Origin: Marivita hallyeonensis
Lineage (GTDB): Bacteria; Pseudomonadota; Alphaproteobacteria; Rhodobacterales; Rhodobacteraceae
Assembly (NCBI RefSeq): GCF_900129875.1
Contig: NZ_FQXC01000002.1
Span: 310,001 to 374,000, forward strand
DNA: 64,000 bases
Direction of reading: 5' to 3'
In this document: positions 25,538 to 34,772 of the stretch, piece after piece
How positions within the stretch are numbered: the first letter of the stretch is position 1
Layout of the letters: every line of letters starts with the position of its first letter
Notes under the pieces: generated by a model
The model's database searches: none
What the model was told of the DNA's origin: nothing
Seen by the model: the letters and a program-made list of their open reading frames with translations, nothing else
Made by a program: the position numbers and the translations under genes

Positions 25538-26686
25538 ATGACCGTGATCGATCCAACTCTGGCAGACGTGCAGAAACCGACGGCACAGGCACGCGGCCTG
25601 CCAAACGCGCACTACACCGATCCAACCCAATTCGACGAAGAGCGGGACGCGTTGTTCGGAGCCGGCTGGGCGGGGCTTGCCGTTGCGTCGGATGTGCCAA
25701 GCCCGGGTGATGCGGTGCCGATCACGTTTGTCGGCATTCCGCTCCTCCTGATCCGGGGGCGCGATGACGTGGTTCGGGTTTTCCAGAACATCTGCCGCCA
25801 TCGCGGGATGATCCTTGTCGAGGCGCCCCGCAAGATCGAAGGGGCCATTCGCTGCCCCTACCATTCCTGGTGTTACAGCACGCAGGGCAAGCTCGTCGCC
25901 ACCCCGCATGTCGGCGGGCCCGGCCAGAATGCGCATGCGGAGATGGATCGCGACACGCTTGGCCTGATCGAAGTCCGCAGTCACATCTGGCTCGATGTGG
26001 TTTGGATCAACCTCTCGGGCGACGCGCCGGATTTCGGAGACGCGATGCGCGAGGTGATTGCGCGATGGGCTGAATTCGACCAGCCGATGGTACACGGAGG
26101 ACAGGACAGCACGTTCAATCTGACCGTGAACGGGAACTGGAAATTGGCGGTGGAGAACTACTGCGAAAGCTACCACCTGCCCTGGGTGCATCCGGGGCTG
26201 AACAGCTACTCGCGGCTTGAGGACCATTACAACATCGAGATCGAGGGCACGACGTCCGGTCAGGGCACTCTGGTTTATCGCCAGCTTGCGGATGAGGCCG
26301 GGACGACCTTCCCGGATTTCGTCGGGCTGGGCGAGAAGTGGGACGCCGGTGCGGAATACCTTTCGGTCTTTCCGAACGTCTTGCTCGGCGTTCATCGGGA
26401 TCATGCCTATGCGATCATTCTGCTGCCGGACGGACCGGAGAAGACCACAGAATACGTCCATATCTACTACGCCTCAGAGGACACCGATGAAACGCTTCGG
26501 CGTCGCAACACCGCACAGTGGAAAGTGGTGTTCGAGGAAGACATCTTTGTCGTGGAAGGCATGCAGCGCGGACGGCGCGCACCCGGATTTGACGGTGGAC
26601 GTTTCTCACCGGCGATGGATGGGCCAACGCATTGCTTCCACAGATGGGCGGCGAAACGCCTTGCGGACCATCGAAGCGCAACGTGA
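25538..26686 (+). CDS. Rieske non-heme iron oxygenase, alpha subunit
   Basis: 382 residues from ATG 25538, which has GGGAGG six bases upstream. The Rieske centre is NICRHRGMILVE with RCPYHSWCY (C-x-H ... C-x2-H, about residues 85-108). The catalytic domain has NWKLAVENYCESYHLPWVHPGL, providing the bridging acid and the two histidines for the mononuclear iron. The short architecture resembles glycine-betaine and carnitine oxygenases, but the substrate cannot be set. No reductase gene is adjacent, so electrons must come from elsewhere. Confidence 0.9.
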   Translation: MTVIDPTLADVQKPTAQARGLPNAHYTDPTQFDEERDALFGAGWAGLAVASDVPSPGDAVPITFVGIPLLLIRGRDDVVRVFQNICRHRGMILVEAPRKIEGAIRCPYHSWCYSTQGKLVATPHVGGPGQNAHAEMDRDTLGLIEVRSHIWLDVVWINLSGDAPDFGDAMREVIARWAEFDQPMVHGGQDSTFNLTVNGNWKLAVENYCESYHLPWVHPGLNSYSRLEDHYNIEIEGTTSGQGTLVYRQLADEAGTTFPDFVGLGEKWDAGAEYLSVFPNVLLGVHRDHAYAIILLPDGPEKTTEYVHIYYASEDTDETLRRRNTAQWKVVFEEDIFVVEGMQRGRRAPGFDGGRFSPAMDGPTHCFHRWAAKRLADHRSAT

Positions 26687-26904
26687 CGCAGTCGCTGCAC
26701 GAAGCGCTGCTCGAGGCGCACGCTAAAGGTGACAAACGCGCTTTGATGGCCCTCTACGAAGACGCGGCAGAGCAAAGCACGGACGACGATGCCGTCGGGT
26801 TTTTCCTGACCCATGCCTACATTTTCGCACTCGATTGCGGCGACGCCCGCGCTACGGAACTGCGCGGTCGACTGGTCAGTATGGGACGCGAAACCAACGG
26901 GTAG
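26683..26904 (+). CDS. Small conserved-looking protein coupled to the Rieske gene
   Basis: 73 residues starting at a GTG that overlaps the Rieske stop by four bases (GTGA). The sequence is helical: TQSLHEALLEAHAKGDKRALMALYEDAAEQ, then FFLTHAYIFALDCGD and RLVSMGRE, resembling a TPR-like helical pair. Translational coupling implies it works with or is dosed with the oxygenase. Function unknown. An ATG at 26632 would read antiparallel to the established end of the Rieske frame and is less likely. Confidence 0.7.
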   Translation: MTQSLHEALLEAHAKGDKRALMALYEDAAEQSTDDDAVGFFLTHAYIFALDCGDARATELRGRLVSMGRETNG

Positions 26905-26945
26905 GACATGCAGGCATGGGGGACACCTGCATGCCCCGTGGCTCC

Positions 26946-27347
26946 CTACTTCTGGATCGACTCGAGGTAATACGCGATGGATAGAACTTTGCCGCGTGTG
27001 TAGAGCACGTCACCGTATTCGGTGCCGCTATGGCTTTCCTCGTCGAAAAGCGCGCCATAGACCGGCATCGGCCCTCCATGCGCCCGAAGGCCGGTGCGCC
27101 CGTCAATGATGTGAATAACGTCGAGCATGGGGAACTGCCCCTCATGCGCCGCCGCCAATCCCGTCAGGTCCGGGACAGATGCCGTCATGATTTCCGTCAG
27201 TGGCCCACCACCAGACCCATCCATGCCGTGACAGGTTGCGCAATACTGCTCGTAGGTTCTTTGGCCAATGTCAGCGTCTTGCGCCATGACCACAGACCCG
27301 GCGCACAGTGCAGTCGCAAGAACTGTGTGTAGCACTTTCTGTTTCAT
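26946..27347 (-). CDS. Periplasmic c-type cytochrome
   Basis: 133 residues from ATG 27347 with GGAGGAG directly upstream. A cleavable signal peptide (KVLHTVLATALCAGSVVMAQ) is followed by one heme site, CATCH (YEQYCATCHGMDGSGGG), and a likely distal Met in GGPMPVYG. It is a class I-like mono-heme cytochrome that would carry electrons in the periplasm; partner unknown. A TTGAC-TCAG-GTCAT element upstream at 27439-27452 resembles Crp/Fnr-type sites. Confidence 0.88.
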   Translation of the reverse strand: MKQKVLHTVLATALCAGSVVMAQDADIGQRTYEQYCATCHGMDGSGGGPLTEIMTASVPDLTGLAAAHEGQFPMLDVIHIIDGRTGLRAHGGPMPVYGALFDEESHSGTEYGDVLYTRGKVLSIAYYLESIQK

Positions 27348-27438
27348 AGTCTCCTCCAAACTGGACAAAAGTGTCCATGAACGCGCGCGGCTGCGTGCGC
27401 CCACAAACACATGCTAAGCTCGGCATGTGATTACGGCT

Positions 27439-27452
27439 TTGACTCAGGTCAT
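27439..27452. promoter_or_regulatory. Crp/Fnr-type box upstream of cytochrome c gene
   Basis: TTGACTCAGGTCAT has the TTGAC-N4-GTCA(A) layout of FNR/NnrR/Dnr sites, with one mismatch in the last base. It lies about 92 bp before the cytochrome start codon, where activator sites are common. Candidate only. Confidence 0.35.
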
Positions 27453-27471
27453 ATGCAGTGACGACAGTGCT

Positions 27472-28263
27472 TCAGCCGGCAGGCGCTGGTGTGTCCGGCG
27501 TTCTGACCTGATCATAGAGATGCCAGGTGGCATGGCCCAAAAGCGGCAGCGTGATGAACAGCCCCAAGAAACCGGGCAACAAAGACACGAAGGTCACAAC
27601 TGCGATGAACGCGCCCCAGCCCAGCATGAGAACCGGATGCTTCAGCACGTATTGGAACGACGTGATCATCGCGGTGACGAAATCAACTTCCCGATCGAGC
27701 AGGAGCGGCAGCGCCAGAACCGTTATGTTGAACAGTAAGGTCGCAAAAAGTGCGCCCACGATCGAACCGACAATGAGCATCATCATCCCGTTTGCCGTGA
27801 GGTAGACATCCAGGGACGTTGAGACATTTGTCATCGTACTCAGCCCAAGAAACAGCGCAAAAATCATGTGGCCAATGAAGAACCAGAACAGGAAGACCAT
27901 AATAATGATCGCGCAGATCGACGGCAGTTGCCGGCGCGACTGGTTCAGGATCACGCCGAACACCTCGGATGTTTTCAGCGGCGCGCCGTATTCAAGCCGC
28001 CGGCTGACATCGTAGAAGCCGACCGCCGCAAAAGGTCCGATCAACGGGAAGCCGATGGCGGCCAGAACAAGCCAGAAGGTGGTGCCGGTGCTCATCGTGA
28101 CCCAAAGGATCAACCAACCCGCCAGGACATAAAACCCCGCGAAGATGAACGCATAGAAGGGTGCGCGTTTCATATCGGCCCATCCCCGCCTGAGCGCTTC
28201 GCGCAACGTGGACAGCGTCACCGTGCCGAATTCCGGCACACCCAAGGCTGGGGGGGTGTTCAT
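27472..28263 (-). CDS. DUF2189 family membrane protein
   Basis: 263 residues from ATG 28263, which has GGAGG four bases upstream. The cytoplasmic start ([30 protein letters not shown]) and about six membrane segments, with [22 protein letters not shown] after the second pair and [18 protein letters not shown] at the end, match DUF2189. Function of the family is unknown. It sits alone upstream of prfB in the same direction. Confidence 0.82.
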   Translation of the reverse strand: MNTPPALGVPEFGTVTLSTLREALRRGWADMKRAPFYAFIFAGFYVLAGWLILWVTMSTGTTFWLVLAAIGFPLIGPFAAVGFYDVSRRLEYGAPLKTSEVFGVILNQSRRQLPSICAIIIMVFLFWFFIGHMIFALFLGLSTMTNVSTSLDVYLTANGMMMLIVGSIVGALFATLLFNITVLALPLLLDREVDFVTAMITSFQYVLKHPVLMLGWGAFIAVVTFVSLLPGFLGLFITLPLLGHATWHLYDQVRTPDTPAPAG

Positions 28264-28352
28264 GGGGCCTCCAAATGTTCCGAAGCGCCTTGCCATGAAA
28301 GCGACTTGCGGACCGTTTGGCAACCGTCACGTGTTTCGACTTTGCCAGAGGT

Positions 28353-29477
28353 TCAGTCGCTGCGCGCCTCGGCCCGCGACTTGCCGGACACGTTCTGCGC
28401 CAGCGTTGCCGCCATGAACGGGTCAAGATCGCCGTCCAGAACACCCTTGGTGTCCGAGGTTTCGTAGTTCGTCCGCAGGTCTTTCACCATCTGGTAGGGC
28501 TGCAAGACGTAGGACCGGATCTGGTTGCCCCAACCCGCATCCCCCTTGGCTTCATGCGCTGCGTTGATGTCGGCATGCCTGCGATCAAGCTCTAGCTGAT
28601 AGAGACGCGACTTGAGCGCTTTCATCGCGATGTCCCGGTTCTGGTGCTGCGATTTCTCGGAGCTTGTGACAACGATCCCGGTGGGATGGTGCGTGATCCG
28701 CACGGCGGAGTCCGTGGTGTTCACGTGCTGCCCCCCTGCCCCGGAGGATCGGAACGTGTCGATGCGAATATCGGCGGGGTTCACCTCGATCTCGATATTG
28801 TCGTCGACCACCGGATAAACCCAGACCGAACAGAACGACGTGTGTCGCTTGGCGGCGCTGTCGAAGGGCGAGATGCGCACAAGCCGGTGCACGCCAGATT
28901 CTGACTTCAGCCAGCCATAAGCGTTCGGACCACTGATCTTGTAGGCTGCCGATTTGATCCCGGCTTCTTCGCCCGCCTGCTCGGACTGAAGTTCGACTTC
29001 GTATCCATGTGCCTCGGCCCAGCGGACATACATCCGCGCCAGCATCGACGCCCAGTCGCAGGATTCCGTCCCCCCTGCGCCCGAATTGATTTCGAGAAAC
29101 GTGTCGTTGCCATCGGCTTCGCCATCCAACAGCGCTTCAAGCTCTTTCTTCGCAGCCTTCTCAGCAAGCGCTTTCAACGCGTTTTCGGCGTCGGTGATGA
29201 CCTCCTGATCATCCTCCATTTCGCCCAGCTCGATCATTTCGACATTGTCGGACATGTCCTGCTTGATCGACGTGTAGGTTTCGATGGCATCCACCAGCAT
29301 CTGACGGTCGCGCATGAGTTTTTGCGCCGCCTCCGGATCATCCCACAGGTTCGGATCTTCAACGCGGGCGTTGAACTCTTCCAAACGATGCTGCGCCGTC
29401 TCCCAATCCAGCCGCTGCTCAAGCAGCTTCACGGATTTCTCGATTTGTTCGACGACGTTCTGGATTTCAGCGCGCAT
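28353..29477 (-). CDS. prfB: Peptide chain release factor 2
   Basis: 374 residues in a single uninterrupted frame. The codon-recognition tripeptide SPF ([12 protein letters not shown]) identifies RF2 (UGA/UAA), and [15 protein letters not shown] contains the GGQ motif that triggers peptide release. Unlike many bacteria, there is no in-frame UGA near codon 25, so RF2 is not autoregulated by frameshifting here. The gene is followed by the DUF2189 gene. Confidence 0.97.
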   Translation of the reverse strand: MRAEIQNVVEQIEKSVKLLEQRLDWETAQHRLEEFNARVEDPNLWDDPEAAQKLMRDRQMLVDAIETYTSIKQDMSDNVEMIELGEMEDDQEVITDAENALKALAEKAAKKELEALLDGEADGNDTFLEINSGAGGTESCDWASMLARMYVRWAEAHGYEVELQSEQAGEEAGIKSAAYKISGPNAYGWLKSESGVHRLVRISPFDSAAKRHTSFCSVWVYPVVDDNIEIEVNPADIRIDTFRSSGAGGQHVNTTDSAVRITHHPTGIVVTSSEKSQHQNRDIAMKALKSRLYQLELDRRHADINAAHEAKGDAGWGNQIRSYVLQPYQMVKDLRTNYETSDTKGVLDGDLDPFMAATLAQNVSGKSRAEARSD

Positions 29478-29575
29478 TGGCGATCCTGTTTGCTCGGGCC
29501 TTCGGTTCGATGGTGATAGACCAGCCGTCCACCCCCTTCAAGAAGGCACGGACGCGGTACAGGATGGCGGGTGGA

Positions 29576-32128
29576 TCAGTACAGACCGCCCGAACTCAGC
29601 GTGCCAAAGCTGGCTTTCGGACCCACGATGGCTGTGCCACCGCTCGATGTCGTGACCTGCCTCGCCGACTGACCGTCGGAGCTGTAGAGCTCGAAATTCG
29701 ACCCCATGGCAAAGCCGCCATCGAACTGAATCCCGAAGATCGGCTCTTCGCCTTCACGGAAGCATTCGGCCACCACATTCTCTCCGCTGGCCCCATCTGA
29801 GAGGCGCGCGCCGGTGTTGCGATCGATGTTAATGAACTGACAGCTCTCGGGCGGGCGGAAGCGGCTGCCGCCGTATTTGGCCACGGCCTTCTGCATGAAG
29901 GCATTGAACACCGGGCCGCACATGCCGCCACCCGAAGCGCCGCTGCCAAGGCTGCGCGGCTGATCGAATCCGATGTAGCACCCTGCCACGATGTTCGAGG
30001 TGAAGCCGACGAACCACACATCTTTCGCATCGTTGGTTGTTCCGGTTTTACCCGCTGTCGGGACAGGCAGATTGACGGTCTTGCGCGCGGTGCCCCGCTC
30101 GACCACGCCCTGCATCATCGATGTCAGCTGATACGCGGTCACCGCGTTCATCACACGTTCGCGGTTGCTGCGCACCGTCGGGCCCTGCCCCGGTTGCAGG
30201 CTTGCAAGCGTGCAATCCTCGCACACGCGCTGGTCATGCTTGTAGACGGTATTTCCGAACCTGTCCTGCACGCGGTCAACCAGCGTCGGTTCCACCCGTT
30301 CGCCACCGTTTGCGAACATCGCGTAGGCCGCCACCATCTTGTAGAGCGTCGTTTCATCAGCACCGAGCGCGTTGGCAAGCACCTGACCCATGCGGTCATA
30401 GACGCCGAACTTCTCGGCGTAGCTGCCGACGACGTCCATGCCAACTTCTTGCGCAAGGCGAATGGTCATCAGGTTACGCGACTGTTCAATCCCGGTGCGC
30501 AGCGGCGTCGGCCCGTAGAACCGGTTCGACGCGTTCTGAGGACGCCAGACGCCCTGTGGCGTGTTGATCTCGATCGGGGCGTCCACCACGATTGTTGCCG
30601 GGGAATAGCCGCTGTCCAAAGCGGCCGCATACACGAATGGCTTGAAGCTCGATCCCGGCTGGCGCTGTGCCTGCGTGGCACGATTGAAGACCGAATGCTG
30701 GTAGCTGAACCCTCCCTGCATCGCGATCACGCGCCCGGTATTCACGTCCATCGCCATGAACGCGCCCTGCACCTGCGGCACCTGCCGGAGGGTCCAGCGG
30801 ATGAAACTGCCATCGTCATCCGACGTCATGCGGCGCACGTGCACCACATCCCCGACCTCGACCAGATCACCGGCAACCTGTCCACGGCGTCCCAGCGACC
30901 CGTCGTCATTGCGCTTGCGCGCCCATTCCACGTCGCGCGCTGGGATCCAGTGACCATCTTCGTCGTCGGCCACGCCTTCGATGCCAATCCGCGCATCGTT
31001 GTTGCCGATCTCAAGTACAACGGCCGGATACCACGGGTTTTCCAGAAGGATGTCGCGCGCGATATCAACCTCGCTCAAGGCTTCGCGCCATGACGCCTCA
31101 TCGTTCAAAAGCTCAACCGGAATGGTCTTGCCGGAACCGCGCCAGATGCCCTGGCCGCGGTCATACTGTTCCAGAGCGCGCTGCAACGCGTCTTCGGCCT
31201 CAAGCTGCAACTCCGGATCAAGCGTCGCGCGCACACTGAAGCCACCCGAAAAGAACTCCCCCTCTCCAAAATCCACGCTCAACTGGCGGCGGATTTCGTC
31301 AGTGAAGTAGTTGCGGGGCGGAAGTGCGGCCCGGAACGGTTCGTAATCCCCGTTCTGCACCGATCTCAATGGCATCGCGACCTCGACGTTGTATGTCGCT
31401 TCGTCGATATAGCCGTTCTCGAACATCTCCTCGAGAACGAAGTTCCTACGCGACAACAGGCGGTCCTTGCGGCGGACGGGATGAAATTCGGAGGGCGCCT
31501 TCGGCATCGACGCAAGCGTCGCGGCCTCGTGCGGGGCGAGCTCTGTCAACGGCTTGTTGAAATAGGTCTGCGCCGCAGCGGTCACACCATAGGAGTTCTG
31601 ACCAAGAAAGATCTCATTCATGTAGAGTTCGAGAATCTTCTCTTTCGACAAGGTGTCTTCGATCCGCGAGGCAAGGATGATCTCTTTGATCTTGCGCTCC
31701 ACCCGGCGGTCGCCGGACAGAAGGAAGTTCTTCATCACCTGTTGCGTGATCGTGGAGGCACCGCGCACGTCGCGCCCGCCCGAGGCCACCGCGTCAAACG
31801 CCGCCGCCGCGATGCCGCGCAGGTCGTAGCCTTGATGTTCGTAGAAGTTCTTGTCTTCAGCCGAAATGAAGGCCTGCTTGACCAGATCGGGGATTTCGTT
31901 CGCGGGTGTGAACAGGCGTCGTTCTTCGGCGAATTCATCGATGATCCGGCCTTCGACAGAATAGATCCGGCTGATCGTGGGCGGCGTGTACTGCGCGAGG
32001 CTTTCGTGACTCGGCAAATCGCGCCCGTACATCCAGAACACAGCCCCAACGGCCAGGGCCACCATCAATGCGCCCATGGTCACAAGGGTGAAGATCGCCC
32101 CAAAGAAAGACAGGATGAATCTGGTCAC
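29576..32128 (-). CDS. mrcA: Penicillin-binding protein 1A (class A PBP)
   Basis: 850 residues from a GTG at 32128, preceded by AGGGG; an upstream TTG at 32155 would lengthen the cytoplasmic tail. One N-terminal membrane helix, then a glycosyltransferase domain (AFISAEDKNFYEHQG, ASTITQQVMKN), an inserted OB-like region, and the transpeptidase with QPGSSFKPF (active Ser), SRN and AGKTGTTNDAKDVWF. The enzyme polymerises and cross-links peptidoglycan. It lies directly after the amidase gene, both on the minus strand. Confidence 0.96.
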   Translation of the reverse strand: MTRFILSFFGAIFTLVTMGALMVALAVGAVFWMYGRDLPSHESLAQYTPPTISRIYSVEGRIIDEFAEERRLFTPANEIPDLVKQAFISAEDKNFYEHQGYDLRGIAAAAFDAVASGGRDVRGASTITQQVMKNFLLSGDRRVERKIKEIILASRIEDTLSKEKILELYMNEIFLGQNSYGVTAAAQTYFNKPLTELAPHEAATLASMPKAPSEFHPVRRKDRLLSRRNFVLEEMFENGYIDEATYNVEVAMPLRSVQNGDYEPFRAALPPRNYFTDEIRRQLSVDFGEGEFFSGGFSVRATLDPELQLEAEDALQRALEQYDRGQGIWRGSGKTIPVELLNDEASWREALSEVDIARDILLENPWYPAVVLEIGNNDARIGIEGVADDEDGHWIPARDVEWARKRNDDGSLGRRGQVAGDLVEVGDVVHVRRMTSDDDGSFIRWTLRQVPQVQGAFMAMDVNTGRVIAMQGGFSYQHSVFNRATQAQRQPGSSFKPFVYAAALDSGYSPATIVVDAPIEINTPQGVWRPQNASNRFYGPTPLRTGIEQSRNLMTIRLAQEVGMDVVGSYAEKFGVYDRMGQVLANALGADETTLYKMVAAYAMFANGGERVEPTLVDRVQDRFGNTVYKHDQRVCEDCTLASLQPGQGPTVRSNRERVMNAVTAYQLTSMMQGVVERGTARKTVNLPVPTAGKTGTTNDAKDVWFVGFTSNIVAGCYIGFDQPRSLGSGASGGGMCGPVFNAFMQKAVAKYGGSRFRPPESCQFINIDRNTGARLSDGASGENVVAECFREGEEPIFGIQFDGGFAMGSNFELYSSDGQSARQVTTSSGGTAIVGPKASFGTLSSGGLY

Positions 32129-32242
32129 GCGGTGCCCCTGTACTGCGGTGTCCAACCCCTACAAAATCGGGGCGTTATGGTCAAAACACATTCAGGTGCT
32201 GACCGGCATTCGGTTGCCTATGACGCAGGGTCACAAGCGAGT

Positions 32243-33460
32243 TTACTTGCGCCTCAGCGGTGCCAAGGCAGTGTCTTCGTCACGCCACGCGATCAGCCCG
32301 TCGCGAACGCCTGCGGCCATGCCTTGTCGCCAGATCGGGTCATTGAGGTTCTTCAAATCCTCGTCGGTAGACAGAAACCCCACTTCCAAGAGGACAGACG
32401 GAATGTCGGCCGCCTTCAAAACGCTGAACCCGGCGCTCCGCAAGGGCCGCTTGTGAACGCGACCGACGGCGTTCTGGATTCCGTCCAGCATATGTTTGGC
32501 CAGCGCCTCGCTGCGGGGCGCGTTTTCCTGTCGGGCGAGGCTCATCAAGACATTCGCAACACGGTCGTCCGACTGGCTCAGGTCAACCCCGGCAAGCAGA
32601 TCGTCCCGGTCGTGACGTTCCGCCAATGCCTCGGACGCGGCATCGGACGCCTCGTCAGACAAGGTATACACCGCGGCTCCCGTCGCCTCCCCTTCGGCCA
32701 GCGCATCAGCGTGGAGCGAAATGAAGATGTCGGCCCCCGCATCCCGCGCCCGCGCCACACGCGCTTCCAGTGACACGAAGTAATCGCCCGTGCGGGTCAA
32801 AGACACATCGAACCCACCGGCGCGGCGCAGCACTTCCTGCAATTCACGCGCGAAAGTCAGCATCAGATCGGCCTCGCGCACCTCACCCCGCTCGGCACCC
32901 GGATCGATACCGCCATGGCCAGGGTCGAGAACGATCTTCAATCGGTTGGGATCGCGTGGCGTGATCCTGTCGACGCGCGCGGGTTCCGGCAGGTCCCACC
33001 CTGCTTCACGCGGCGCGCCCGCCACGGCATCGAACGCCGCCTGATCGGTCTGTTCCATTATTACCGAAATCACCGCCCGCCCTGTCGTGTCATCGGTGAT
33101 AAGCGCCGCCGTGTCGATCGCCATCGGTTCCGCAAGTTCAGCCACAAGCCGGGACCATCCGGGCCTGTACCCGCCGACCCGCAACGTGGTGACACGGTCC
33201 GCCGCGATCAGCGCGTTTGTGTCGACGTCGCCCCACTGGACTTCGCGAAAGTCCATCACCAGCCGGTTTGGTTGCGTCAAAGTAAAAACACGCCACGGCA
33301 CGCCCTGACTGAGTTCCAGCCGCAATTCCGCGCCACCCCAGCGATCCTCGATCGACCCCACCTCGAAACGCGCCAAGGCACCCAGGTCCTGCGCAAGGAC
33401 CGGGGTCGCGCAGATCACAGCCAGAAAGGTTGCCAGAAATCGTGTGATTACACCGCTCAT
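32243..33460 (-). CDS. amiC: N-acetylmuramoyl-L-alanine amidase with AMIN domain
   Basis: 405 residues. A signal peptide (LATFLAVICATPVLAQ) is followed by an AMIN domain (about residues 30-135) that targets septal peptidoglycan or the Tol/Pal region, and an Amidase_3 domain: IVLDPGHGGIDPGA, the zinc Glu in GEVREADLML, FISLHADAL and SVLLEVGFLS. It splits daughter-cell peptidoglycan and is activated by EnvC/NlpD-type factors elsewhere. It lies upstream of mrcA, consistent with a wall-synthesis operon. Confidence 0.94.
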   Translation of the reverse strand: MSGVITRFLATFLAVICATPVLAQDLGALARFEVGSIEDRWGGAELRLELSQGVPWRVFTLTQPNRLVMDFREVQWGDVDTNALIAADRVTTLRVGGYRPGWSRLVAELAEPMAIDTAALITDDTTGRAVISVIMEQTDQAAFDAVAGAPREAGWDLPEPARVDRITPRDPNRLKIVLDPGHGGIDPGAERGEVREADLMLTFARELQEVLRRAGGFDVSLTRTGDYFVSLEARVARARDAGADIFISLHADALAEGEATGAAVYTLSDEASDAASEALAERHDRDDLLAGVDLSQSDDRVANVLMSLARQENAPRSEALAKHMLDGIQNAVGRVHKRPLRSAGFSVLKAADIPSVLLEVGFLSTDEDLKNLNDPIWRQGMAAGVRDGLIAWRDEDTALAPLRRK

Positions 33461-33560
33461 GCCTGATTCTCGTGGTCTCTGACTGGACCTTTGGAGACAC
33501 AGTACACGGAATTCGGATGTTCCAAAACCATGGGAATGGCCGGTTTCCGCGTCGAAAGGT

Positions 33561-34715
33561 TCAATCGATGTGCCCGCGCGCCGTCATGAACCGCTTGAGG
33601 CGGTCCAGGCCTTCGACGATGTCCTCGGTCGCGCGCGCATATGAGAAGCGCAATGTCCCGCTCCCGCGCACCGGATCGAAGTCGAGGCCAGGAGTCACCG
33701 CCACGCCCGCTTCCTCTAGAATCGCCTGCGCAAAACCACGACTGTCATCGGTGAACTCGGACACGTCCGCATAGACATAAAACGCACCATCCGGCGGGGC
33801 GATCCGGGTGAAGCCCGCCTTCGGCAACCCGTCGAGCATCAATTGACGGTTGGCCCGATAGACCTCCATGTTGCTGTCCAGTTCCTCACTTGCATCCATC
33901 GCGGCAAGGGCCGCGACCTGTGCCGCATGCGGCGCGCAGATGAACAAGTTTTGCGCCAGCCGTTCGACCTGCCGCACCGTGTCGTCGGGGATGACCAGCC
34001 AGCCGACCCGCCAGCCCGTCATGCTGAAATACTTGGAAAAGGAATTGATGACGCAAACATCGTCGCTGATCTCAAGCGCGCTGACCGCTTTCTTGTCGTA
34101 TTCGATTCCGTGGTAGATTTCGTCCGACAGAAACGCGGCGCCTTTGGCCTGCGCCGCATCGACCAGTGCGCCAAGCGCGTCGCGGCCCAGCATTGTACCA
34201 GTCGGGTTTGCTGGCGAGGCCACCATCATGCCTTCGTACTCCAGACCTGCCAAATCGGACGGTTCCATTTGATACCGCGCCTCGGCCCGTGTCTCGATCT
34301 CCAGCGGCATAAGGTCGAGCGACTTCATGATCTGGCGATAGGATGGATAGCCCGGCGCGCCTAGCGCGATGCGGTCGCCCGCATCAAACAGAGCCGTGAA
34401 CGCCAGAATGAAGCCACCGGACGATCCGGGTGTTACCACGACGCGCGCAGGGTCGAGGTCGACATCGTACCACTCACCATAAAGCTGCGCGATGCGTTTG
34501 CGCAGGGATGGCAGGCCCAGAGCGACCGTGTATCCAAGCGCGTCATCTTTCATCGCGTCAGCCAAGGCTTGCCGCGCACGCGCAGGTGCAGGCGTTCCGG
34601 GTTGTCCAACTTCCATATGAATGATGTGTCGCCCCGCATCCTCGGCCTGACGCGCGGCTTCCATGACATCCATCACGATAAAGGGATCAACCGCTCCACG
34701 CCTTGAGTTCCGCAT
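33561..34715 (-). CDS. PLP-dependent aminotransferase, class I/II
   Basis: About 384 residues from the second ATG of an ATGATG pair at 34715-34718; GGGAG lies a few bases upstream. Motifs: IHMEVGQPGTPAP, TPGSSGGFILAF, SPANPTGTMLG, SDEIYHGIEYD, and the PLP lysine in NSFSKYFSMTGWRVGW. It belongs to the aspartate/aromatic aminotransferase family; substrate unknown. The start region faces the M48 protease gene with about 57 bp between. Confidence 0.9.
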   Translation of the reverse strand: MRNSRRGAVDPFIVMDVMEAARQAEDAGRHIIHMEVGQPGTPAPARARQALADAMKDDALGYTVALGLPSLRKRIAQLYGEWYDVDLDPARVVVTPGSSGGFILAFTALFDAGDRIALGAPGYPSYRQIMKSLDLMPLEIETRAEARYQMEPSDLAGLEYEGMMVASPANPTGTMLGRDALGALVDAAQAKGAAFLSDEIYHGIEYDKKAVSALEISDDVCVINSFSKYFSMTGWRVGWLVIPDDTVRQVERLAQNLFICAPHAAQVAALAAMDASEELDSNMEVYRANRQLMLDGLPKAGFTRIAPPDGAFYVYADVSEFTDDSRGFAQAILEEAGVAVTPGLDFDPVRGSGTLRFSYARATEDIVEGLDRLKRFMTARGHID

Positions 34716-34772
34716 CATTCTCTCCCTAAGGTGCACCTTGGCAGACCTATGGGTGAAGGCAGGGCAAGGTCA

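Noticed and set aside
25484-26461. Antisense frame within the Rieske oxygenase gene
   Set aside because: The plus strand has intact Rieske and iron motifs with a good ribosome-binding site; the antisense product has none.
29350-29477. Programmed frameshift in prfB
   Set aside because: The frame is continuous; no in-frame UGA or CUU-UGA slippery site near codon 25.
31481-32773. Open frame of about 430 codons on the plus strand across mrcA and amiC
   Set aside because: It spans the boundary of two well-supported minus-strand genes and has no motif; it is a shadow frame.
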